From: Pseudoalteromonas shioyasakiensis
Lineage (GTDB): Bacteria; Pseudomonadota; Gammaproteobacteria; Enterobacterales; Alteromonadaceae
Direction of reading: 5' to 3'
Assembly: GCF_022398475.1 (NCBI RefSeq)
Contig: NZ_JAKEVM010000002.1
Span: forward strand, 62,001 to 126,000
DNA: 64,000 nucleotides
In this document: piece by piece, positions 1 through 7,028 of the stretch
Layout: every line of letters starts with the position of its first letter
Position numbering within the stretch: the first letter of the stretch is position 1
Translations under genes and position numbers: made by a program
Notes under the pieces: generated by a model
What the model saw: the letters and a program-made list of their open reading frames with translations, nothing else
What the model was told of the DNA's origin: nothing
The model's database searches: none

Positions 1-218
1 CAAAAGCAGCGTAAAAAAGTGATCAATAAGAGCATTTTTCTCATAGCAATTCCATTTACTTGTTGTTTATTGAATTCGTCTTGAAATGTTTTTATGTTTC
101 GGCGACGAACAATAAATACTATTCATCAATTGTGCGGTTTATTTTCCCGCAGATAAGCATTTTAACTGTCGATAAATCTTACAGCACAAAACTCAAGGGC
201 GCTTTGCGCTGCTCTAAA

Positions 219-653
219 CTAATCGATCAGATAACCTAATGGATGCCAGCCATCGGCGGCTTTGCTTAGGCTGAGCGTTTCAACTACTGCCTCTTTATTC
301 ATAAACTCGGTTTGAAACTTGACCACTAAATACTCACCATTTGGCAGGCCGGGTAATGAGTCATATTTTGCTGTGCCAAAATAGGTGCGAGACATAACTC
401 GGCCTAAAGGAACGCGTATTTGATTTAAGGCCGTTTGCCAGCGAGCTTTGGGCGTGGTGCTTTGAAAGACCTGATCAGCTTGCTGCCAGCTCTCGTGGTA
501 TTCTCCAGAATCAACCAAGGTTAACCATGCTCTCGCTGTTGAAATAGGGCTTGTTTCTTCAGCTGAGGTGAAAAAGCACACCAATAACGATGCCAGTAAA
601 AACAGTTTTTGTAGCGTAAATCCATTTACAGAAAGTAATAAAATTTGACGCAT
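219..653 (-). CDS. DUF4019 domain exported protein
   Basis: A 144-residue protein. The N-terminus has a hydrophobic stretch (LFLLASLLVCFFTSA) consistent with a signal peptide, so it is probably periplasmic. The rest matches the DUF4019 pattern: a W..L.D.G.Y..SW opening, a central PLG..MSRT motif, then LPGLPNGEYLVVKFQTEF and a closing GYLID. The family has no established function. A GAGGG ribosome binding site lies just upstream of the ATG. The gene stands alone at the window edge, and the 218 bases to its left show no gene. Confidence 0.8.
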   Translation of the reverse strand: MRQILLLSVNGFTLQKLFLLASLLVCFFTSAEETSPISTARAWLTLVDSGEYHESWQQADQVFQSTTPKARWQTALNQIRVPLGRVMSRTYFGTAKYDSLPGLPNGEYLVVKFQTEFMNKEAVVETLSLSKAADGWHPLGYLID

Positions 654-1119
654 AAGACGCCCTCACTTCGTTCATAGGGTGAATTCATAATACGAATGAG
701 TTGGTTGATTTCTATACTGAAAAAGTACTGGGGAAGGCTTTTTAGTGGGATTTAAGTGTTGTTTTTTATTTTAACGATCTTTGCAACTGAGTCCTCAAAG
801 TGGCGATGTAGATTAAATTGTTAAGTTTATACTGTTGATTTATTGAGCAAATTAATTCGTTTTAACAGCTGCTAAATGTAACGACAATGACCCTAAATAG
901 CACTTATTTTTACTGCTAAGGAAGTTTCGTATTTGCGTGCTCGATAATTCAGAGCCCGCATAGTTACTGGATTTTGGACCCTTTTTTGGGTTTTTTTAGA
1001 GAAGTTAGCGAGGGTAAAGTTGCAAGAGTAAAGTGAGCATGAAAGGGAGTTAGCAAGATGAAAGAGACAAGAGTAAAGCTTGAGACTTAAAGCTTATAGC
1101 TCAAAACTTACAGCTTCCA
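654..1119. other. Intergenic region, no gene seen
   Basis: About 465 bases without a convincing reading frame. It contains a short ACCC/GGGT hairpin followed by a T-run near 980-1000, possibly a weak terminator, and then a purine-rich repetitive stretch described separately. Confidence 0.5.
1010..1115. repeat. Purine-rich short-period repeat
   Basis: A low-complexity stretch in which AGAGTAAAG (and GGGTAAAG) recurs, followed by AAAGCTT/AGCTTATAGCT/ACTTACAGCTT units related to each other by simple shifts. It lies just past the stop codon of the coiled-coil gene. It looks like an expanded simple-sequence tract rather than a mobile element. Confidence 0.5.
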
Positions 1120-1566
1120 TCACACCAGCACGCTCATCAGTACTCCAGGGTCGCTGATACCTGCTTCTTTAAGCGCGTCGCTAATTGATTGGCTAAGAGT
1201 CATTATTTGCGTTTGGATTTCCATAACCATCTTGGTCTGCGTTTCAACTTGCACTTTTACAGCTTCATCTTCTTGGTTTTTAAGTGCTTGTAGTTTGGCT
1301 AATTGCTCTTTGGCAAGTTCGAGTTGCTCTTTGAGCTTTTCGAGTTGCTCAACCATTTTGCGAATATGTGCGGGGAGGTCGCTAGATACTTCTTCTTTTT
1401 GAGCGGGCTCTACTTCACGACCAGAGAGTTTGTTCATCTCTTGGCTGCTGAGTTTGTAGCCTACTTTTGAGTTGGTATTACTGACTGCTGTATATGCGTT
1501 TGAGATAGTTAACGCACTTGCTAATGAGTTAATAGCCATAATGAGAGCGATGAAAGTGAATGACAT
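1120..1566 (-). CDS. Hypothetical exported coiled-coil protein
   Basis: Not recognised. From the chosen ATG the protein is 148 residues. A hydrophobic N-terminus (FIALIMAINSLASALTIS) could be a signal peptide or anchor. Residues about 60-125 are rich in heptad-like leucines with alternating K, E and Q (QLEKLKEQLELAKEQLAKLQ), a clear coiled coil. A longer frame begins with GTG at 1617, but that codon lies inside the terminator hairpin of the preceding arabinanase gene, so the ATG at 1566 is preferred although it has no good ribosome binding site. Transcription may be read-through from the arabinanase gene. Confidence 0.5.
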   Translation of the reverse strand: MSFTFIALIMAINSLASALTISNAYTAVSNTNSKVGYKLSSQEMNKLSGREVEPAQKEEVSSDLPAHIRKMVEQLEKLKEQLELAKEQLAKLQALKNQEDEAVKVQVETQTKMVMEIQTQIMTLSQSISDALKEAGISDPGVLMSVLV

Positions 1567-1597
1567 GTATGTATCGGCAAGGGGTACTAAAGCTTTA

Positions 1598-1622
1598 GAA
1601 AAAAGCCGGGTTTTCACCCGGC
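1598..1622 (-). terminator. Rho-independent terminator after arabinanase gene
   Basis: Read on the minus strand, GCCGGGT-GAAA-ACCCGGC forms a perfect 7-bp stem followed by TTTTTT. It lies about 48 bases beyond the stop codon at 1670. Confidence 0.85.
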
Positions 1623-1669
1623 CTTTCCAGACAACAAATAGTTGAGGTGAGGCAGCTCACCTCACTTTG

Positions 1670-4600
1670 TTACTCTTGTGCAGCAGCTGCATCAAAGAGT
1701 GCTTTTACTTCTTCAGCGCTAATCGCACCGTTGAAAATTTTCAGTTCATCGATAGCACCGTTATAAGGTGTATCCCAGTAGTTAACACCGAGTGCAAACT
1801 CATTTGTTTCACCAGGAACCGTGAATACACGCGGGAAGCCATCGGTTTCTAGCTGTAATTCACCGTTAACATACATCTTCAACACATCACCGTTCGTACC
1901 ATCAACAGTGAATGCAACATGTGTCCATTCTTTTGCTGGAATACGGCTATCTAGTTCTGCATTATCGAAGAAGGCACCGTTATTTGCCCATAAACGAGTT
2001 AGGCCTGTACCTGCCATAGATGGCACATAACTTAACCAAGAGCCTGCACTAGCACCTGCGAAGAACGCTGTAGTGTAATCAGTGAAGGTTTCAGGTTTTA
2101 ACCACATAGACACAGAGTAGTCATTAGTTGTGATTAGGTTATCCGGTAAACGAACACCTGAACCTTCAAGGAATACTGCTTGACCCATGATACCGTCAAC
2201 AAAAGTTACGTTACCACCAGTGTTGTTGATAAAACCACCCGTTGGTTTACCCGCTGCATATGTGCCGTTTAATGCACTTAAGTCACCTTCGAAGCTGTAT
2301 TCAGCAGGTGCAAGTGATTTTAAGGTTACATCGAATGACTTAGTATCAGTAAAGTCTTTGTAGTTAATAGTTGCAGTTAATGTCACTACTTGGTCGCCAG
2401 CAGAGGCGCTAGGTTGTGTCACAACAGCTGTGCCATTAACCGGTTTTAAGTACTCTTCGTTGTTTGACGTCCAGCTAATACCAGATACAAATGGGCCTAC
2501 ACGCGGTAACTCAAAGCTTTCACGTACTGCCGATACATCACCTAAATCAAGCGCATCAGTAATGAAGCTCTCAAATTCAGTCGGATCTGTCAGGTTATTG
2601 ATAGCCGCACCATTAATGTCTAGGCCGTTTAGTGCGTAGTCATAGACGATGAACTCATCAATTTGACCTTGGAAAGGTAAGTCCCAGCCGTAGTTCACAC
2701 CAAGGGCAAAGTTACCTGTTTGTTCACTAAAGAAATCGGGGCGAGGCATCGAACCTGCACGCACACCATCACGATAAAGTGTTGCAGTACCATTAGCATA
2801 AGTGATGGCAATATGATTCCAATCCATCACTGCTGGAGAGTCAGAAATGATTTGGTTCCACATTTCAGCACCATCATCAGCTAAATAACGGCTCCAAAGC
2901 ATCGGTGTTGTTGTAAAGTGTGTATTACCTGGGATCAAGCTCATCCAACGCGCATCTGATGCTGCAGCAAAAAGTGTTGGAGAGAAATCTGTTAGCACTG
3001 TTGGCTTAAACCAATACGAAATAGTGTACTCATCACCCGTTACTAACTCATCAGGTAAGCGAACACCCGTTGCACCATCAAAGTTAAATGCTTTGCCTGT
3101 TTGACCCTCTGCGTATGCAGCTGTACCGGCACCTACATTTAATAGGTTGTTATCTGTTACACCCGCATCATCTAGGTTACCTAAGCCATCACTGAGTGAT
3201 TCTTCAAATGCATAGTGTGCAATCGCATTTTTAAATTCTGGGCGTGCTTCTAGATTTACATTAAATGTCTTAGTGATGCTCTCGCCATTTAAAGAGATAT
3301 TAGCAGTTAAAGTAACTGCTTTATCACCGCGATCTGGCGTTGGAATAAATACTGAGCCTTCACTGGTGATGTAGTATTCATCACTACTTTCCCAGTTAAT
3401 TACAGCACCATCTTTACCTTTGGTTGGTAATGAGTAGCCTTCGTCAGCAATTGATAATTCAGTTTTAATATCTAGCGCTTCTTGAACAGTGCCCAGCACG
3501 TTTGCAGTATCCGTAATTTCATCACGTTTACTTGCCCAAATGGTAGCGCCTTCGCTTGATGTAGCTGATACAGTTACAGCCATTGCTTTAGTTGCATCAT
3601 CCCATTGCCATTTAGCCACGCCAAAGTAAGTACCAGAATCTAACTCAAGTTTAATATTTGAGTCATCAATCATGTACCAGATACCTGGATCATCACCGGT
3701 TACTGAGTGATCTTCGTTTAGTGCAATATGCATTGAACGAATCGCATCTGTATTTACATCAGTGCCATGACTGATAAATTTGTAATAACCGTAAAGTTCA
3801 TCAGCAACCACCATGTTATTGCCTTCAAGCGGTACATAGCGCTGTGGTGAAGCCATAGGCCAACCTAATGAGTTAATAAACATTTCATGTACACGAACTT
3901 GGTGTGCTTCAGTATTTTCAGGAAACTCAGTAGACGTTTGTGGAAAACGCGTATGCGTGATTAACAAGTGACGACCAGTTGCTTCATCGTAGTAAGCAGA
4001 GTTATGACCTGGTGATTGATAACCCCATGCAGGTGCTGTTTCGCCAAGTTCTTGCGTGTACTCAAAGCCACCCATTAGTTTTTCACCAACTTCTAAGCCG
4101 CCTACTGTCGCAATGTCGTTACCTGCGTTATCTAGGTAAGGGCCATCTGGTGTTTTAGAACGAGCAACGCGGATGTTGTAACCGCCGTTTAAGTCAAGGC
4201 CACCCGTAGAATAAAATAAGTAGTAATATTCACTTTCTGGGCTGTACATTACGAAAGCGCCTTCAATGAAGCGCCCGGCGCCACCAAGAAGGTGTTTTCC
4301 ATAACCTTGACCGGCTTCTGGCATACCTGTTTCTTCGTCCATAGCCAGAATAAAAATACCACCATGATGAGAACCGTAAACCATCCAAAGTTTGCCGTCT
4401 GTGTCATAGAATGCAGCCGGATCGATGACATTTGGATCTATGCCACCATCATAAGTCGTTTGGCCATTATCAAGTGGATATGCAGCAAACTCAGCTTCAT
4501 TGCGATAGCCGCTGCGCAGGAAAATACCTTTGTTTGTATACGGACCTTCGATATTGTCAGCTTCAGCTAATCCTAAATAACCGCGGTCCCAACAAACTTG

Positions 4601-5113
4601 ATCATTGGTTATGTCGGCTGTGTTGGTATTGTCTTGTCCGCAGCTATTATAGTAAAACCAAAACTTACCATTTGGTGATTGAATTACATCGGCAGCCCAG
4701 TTGCTTGGGTAACCATCGGTCCACTCAACGCCTTCGGCAATTTCTTCTAAGTAATTGTAATCAAATAACGGACTTTCATTAACTTGTAATACATCTTGTC
4801 CGTCTATTCTTAAAACAGAAGGCGAAGAAATCATTTCCCAGTTCAAGAGATCTGTTGATTTAGCGGCAGCAAGGTGTGAACCAAAAATATAATAAGTGTC
4901 GTCAACTTTAACGACAGAAGGATCGTGCACGCTTACATTGGTAACCATTACGCTACCTGATTCAGTGTATTCAACACTGCTGCTTACTGTCGGTTTCGCA
5001 CTTTGCGGGTCGGCAACCGCTGGTGCTGTGTCAAGCTTAGTACCATCTTCTTTGCCACAACCTGTAACAGCCAAAGAGCAGGCTATGACCATGGCTAATT
5101 TATTTAATTTCAT
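1670..5113 (-). CDS. GH43 endo-arabinanase lipoprotein with two LamG domains
   Basis: A 1147-residue lipoprotein predicted to cleave alpha-1,5-arabinan at the cell surface. The start is the ATG at 5113, which has an AGAGGA site and begins MKLNK; the lipobox VTGC follows at about residue 22. The GH43 domain (about 50-480) shows the base in VHDPSVV, the pKa modulator in IDPAAFYD and the general acid in RFIEGAFVMY. GYQSPGHNSAYY carries the metal-site His typical of arabinanases. Two atrophied bacterial Ig-like modules alternate with two concanavalin/LamG modules that resemble each other (GVRLPDELVTGDEY versus GVRLPDNLITTNDY). The LamG modules are probably arabinan-binding. A terminator follows. 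The exact linkage specificity is inferred. Confidence 0.88.
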   Translation of the reverse strand: MKLNKLAMVIACSLAVTGCGKEDGTKLDTAPAVADPQSAKPTVSSSVEYTESGSVMVTNVSVHDPSVVKVDDTYYIFGSHLAAAKSTDLLNWEMISSPSVLRIDGQDVLQVNESPLFDYNYLEEIAEGVEWTDGYPSNWAADVIQSPNGKFWFYYNSCGQDNTNTADITNDQVCWDRGYLGLAEADNIEGPYTNKGIFLRSGYRNEAEFAAYPLDNGQTTYDGGIDPNVIDPAAFYDTDGKLWMVYGSHHGGIFILAMDEETGMPEAGQGYGKHLLGGAGRFIEGAFVMYSPESEYYYLFYSTGGLDLNGGYNIRVARSKTPDGPYLDNAGNDIATVGGLEVGEKLMGGFEYTQELGETAPAWGYQSPGHNSAYYDEATGRHLLITHTRFPQTSTEFPENTEAHQVRVHEMFINSLGWPMASPQRYVPLEGNNMVVADELYGYYKFISHGTDVNTDAIRSMHIALNEDHSVTGDDPGIWYMIDDSNIKLELDSGTYFGVAKWQWDDATKAMAVTVSATSSEGATIWASKRDEITDTANVLGTVQEALDIKTELSIADEGYSLPTKGKDGAVINWESSDEYYITSEGSVFIPTPDRGDKAVTLTANISLNGESITKTFNVNLEARPEFKNAIAHYAFEESLSDGLGNLDDAGVTDNNLLNVGAGTAAYAEGQTGKAFNFDGATGVRLPDELVTGDEYTISYWFKPTVLTDFSPTLFAAASDARWMSLIPGNTHFTTTPMLWSRYLADDGAEMWNQIISDSPAVMDWNHIAITYANGTATLYRDGVRAGSMPRPDFFSEQTGNFALGVNYGWDLPFQGQIDEFIVYDYALNGLDINGAAINNLTDPTEFESFITDALDLGDVSAVRESFELPRVGPFVSGISWTSNNEEYLKPVNGTAVVTQPSASAGDQVVTLTATINYKDFTDTKSFDVTLKSLAPAEYSFEGDLSALNGTYAAGKPTGGFINNTGGNVTFVDGIMGQAVFLEGSGVRLPDNLITTNDYSVSMWLKPETFTDYTTAFFAGASAGSWLSYVPSMAGTGLTRLWANNGAFFDNAELDSRIPAKEWTHVAFTVDGTNGDVLKMYVNGELQLETDGFPRVFTVPGETNEFALGVNYWDTPYNGAIDELKIFNGAISAEEVKALFDAAAAQE

Positions 5114-5265
5114 TTTATGTGTCCTCTTGAAACTGGGATTCATTTTTTTATTCGATTGTTGTCAATAAAATTGCCGCGTGCCTATATCAAACTAATAAGA
5201 ACGTAGTATTGTAATTTTATAGTACGATTTAAAATGTGCAAATACTTTTGCAAAGGTAATTGATA

Positions 5266-5292
5266 TGTAAACACGAAGTGTCAGTGTTTACA
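5266..5292. promoter_or_regulatory. Perfect 9-bp inverted repeat, putative operator
   Basis: TGTAAACAC and GTGTTTACA form perfect 9-bp arms around a 9-bp spacer, about 150 bases upstream of the lipoprotein arabinanase gene. The half-site TGTAAACA also occurs at 6545-6552 (reverse) and 6806-6813 in the next intergenic region. It is a candidate site for a regulator of the arabinan locus; which protein binds is unknown. The remainder of 5114-5467 is AT-rich promoter DNA plus a terminator. Confidence 0.5.
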
Positions 5293-5436
5293 ATATGTAC
5301 AGCGTGATTTTAATTTTTTCAAGTTGCCAGTTTTGGCGTTTTTTTCGCTGTTTTTGCTCTATTAGAGAAGTTTTTTGCTTATCTGAAAGTGAGGATTTCC
5401 CGGTAAATTTGTTTATTTGTATTACATTTGAGCACT

Positions 5437-5463
5437 AAAAAGGGCTCTTAAAGAGCCCTTTTT
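5437..5463 (-). terminator. Rho-independent terminator after GH43 gene
   Basis: AAAAAGGGCTC and GAGCCCTTTTT form a perfect 11-bp stem with a 5-base loop, immediately beyond the stop of the GH43 gene at 5468. It is symmetrical and could act in both directions. Confidence 0.88.
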
Positions 5464-5467
5464 GAGA

Positions 5468-6430
5468 TTACTTGTCTTGTTTACTTAGACCTTCAGTGGT
5501 CATGATAATACGTTTAAGTGTGCCATCTTCGTTGTAATAAAGCGGCTCAATCGCCACTGAACGGCGAAAACGCCCGCCACTTGGTTTGCCATCAATTGGT
5601 GGTACGGCACCAGTATGGTAAATAAAGTAGTCTTTACCTTTGTATTCGATGATTGATTGGTGGTTGGTTTCGCTGTTACCTGCGATCTCATTCAAGATAC
5701 CTTTATATTCCCACGGGCCATGAATGCTTTTGCTCATGGCATAACAGATCTTCTCAGGGAACTCACATGCGTACGATACATAGTAGTTGTCGTTTTTCTT
5801 ATGAACCCATAACGCTTCGGTAAAGTTTGGTAAGTCTAGCGTTTTAATTTCACCATCAAGAGACAGTAAATCGTCGCTTAGCTTTACGTATTTTGGCATT
5901 AAGTTACCAAAGAACATGTAAGTATCGCCGTTTTCTTCTGTATAAATAGCAGGGTCGATGTCGTCCCAATCATTTGGCGTATGTTTGGTCATATCATCGG
6001 TAACCAGTGCGTGACCAATTGCATCTTTAAATGGACCTGTTGGTGATTTAGAAGTTGCAACACCAATTGCAAAACCTGGTTTTGTGTCGTTGTGACGAAC
6101 GGTTGTAAAGAAGTAGAAAGTGCCATCACGCTCAATCATGTGTGAAGCCCATGCTTCGCCTTTAGCCCATTTAAAGTCTGTTGCTTTCATGATTGGGCCG
6201 TGCTTTTTCCAGTTCACCATATCTGTTGATGAAAAGGCTAACCAGTCATGCATTTCAAAAAACACATCATTATTAGGTGCTTCATCATGGCCTGTATAAA
6301 GGTATACGGTGTCATTGTGAACAAGTGCAGCAGGGTCTGCAGTAAATACATCGGTGAATAATGGGTTTTGTGCAACAGCTAAGCTGCTCGAAAAAAGTAA
6401 TGGTAGCGCCAACGCTTTCAATTTCTTCAT
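5468..6430 (-). CDS. GH43 family glycoside hydrolase, probable exo-acting
   Basis: A 320-residue exported enzyme with an Ala-rich signal peptide (LALPLLFSSSLAVAQ). The single-domain five-bladed propeller of GH43 is indicated by the base Asp in FTADPAALV (about residue 33), the pKa-modulating Asp in DDIDPAIY (about 165) and the acid Glu in NFTEALWV (about 210). No carbohydrate-binding module is attached. By context it probably releases arabinose from side chains or arabino-oligosaccharides, but beta-xylosidase-type members of GH43 look similar and the substrate cannot be fixed from sequence. It is transcribed divergently from the TonB-dependent receptor gene. Confidence 0.82.
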   Translation of the reverse strand: MKKLKALALPLLFSSSLAVAQNPLFTDVFTADPAALVHNDTVYLYTGHDEAPNNDVFFEMHDWLAFSSTDMVNWKKHGPIMKATDFKWAKGEAWASHMIERDGTFYFFTTVRHNDTKPGFAIGVATSKSPTGPFKDAIGHALVTDDMTKHTPNDWDDIDPAIYTEENGDTYMFFGNLMPKYVKLSDDLLSLDGEIKTLDLPNFTEALWVHKKNDNYYVSYACEFPEKICYAMSKSIHGPWEYKGILNEIAGNSETNHQSIIEYKGKDYFIYHTGAVPPIDGKPSGGRFRRSVAIEPLYYNEDGTLKRIIMTTEGLSKQDK

Positions 6431-6591
6431 GAGTGTCCTTAGTAACTAATAATTGTTGTTTGAACTGCAGCTTTTTCTACCCAGAACTCGCTCTAAGTGA
6501 CCAGATAATACACTGTGTATGCCTGATTATACTGAGTAACTGATTGTTTACATCGAAACAAACCAGTAAAAGTGCAGCAAAAAATAACTCT

Positions 6592-6618
6592 ATATTGTAT
6601 TATTGTATTTTAATCATA
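6592..6618. promoter_or_regulatory. Putative operator, tandem TATTGTAT plus TAATCATA
   Basis: TATTGTAT occurs twice head to tail (6593-6600, 6601-6608) and is followed at 6611 by TAATCATA. The latter is exactly the half-site of the palindrome at 6858-6876, and ATATTGTAT is the complement of ATACAATAT found there and at 15561. Binding by the local GntR-family regulator is an inference. Confidence 0.45.
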
Positions 6619-6857
6619 GTAGCATCAAAATACGCTGGGTAAATAACTTGTTAGCCTTTTTTGTTGCTCTGGATGAGTGAAAGACAAATTAAAACAAGCA
6701 AACGAATAATCGCTAAGTAGCTGATAATAATGGGTCTTAATGAATTCCCAAAACAAAAACGCAGCATGCTTTGAGTTTGTAACATGTTATAATTGCAAAG
6801 TTTTTTGTAAACATAATGGCAGTTATTTTAATTTGGCTTTTTGAGTTGACTGTTAAA

Positions 6858-6876
6858 TAATCATACAATATGATTA
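6858..6876. promoter_or_regulatory. Perfect 19-bp palindrome upstream of TonB receptor
   Basis: TAATCATA-CAA-TATGATTA, perfect 8-bp arms around three bases, about 150 bases before the receptor start. The core ATACAATAT recurs before the GH43_26 gene. The size and symmetry suit a dimeric repressor such as a GntR-family protein. Confidence 0.55.
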
Positions 6877-7028
6877 AAGTTCAGGCAGCAATGTATTAAC
6901 ATAAAAATATAGACACACTCGCGCACCGTTTTGACAACACACGATGCACAATGCAGTGGTCACTCTTCGGTAACTGAATGGGGAAAGTTCAGCGGACCGA
7001 TATAACTATAATTTGGAGAACACCGCTT

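Larger units (their letters stand above)
6431..7028. other. Divergent regulatory region of the arabinan locus
   Basis: About 600 bases between the divergent GH43 and receptor genes, with no convincing gene. It contains tandem TATTGTAT units followed by TAATCATA (6593-6618), two TGTAAACA half-sites (6545-6552, 6806-6813) and the perfect palindrome at 6858-6876. Its length and palindrome content suggest a control hub. Confidence 0.6.

Noticed and set aside
1567-1617. GTG start extending the coiled-coil protein
   Set aside because: The GTG lies within the arabinanase terminator hairpin, so the extension was not used, although it cannot be fully excluded.
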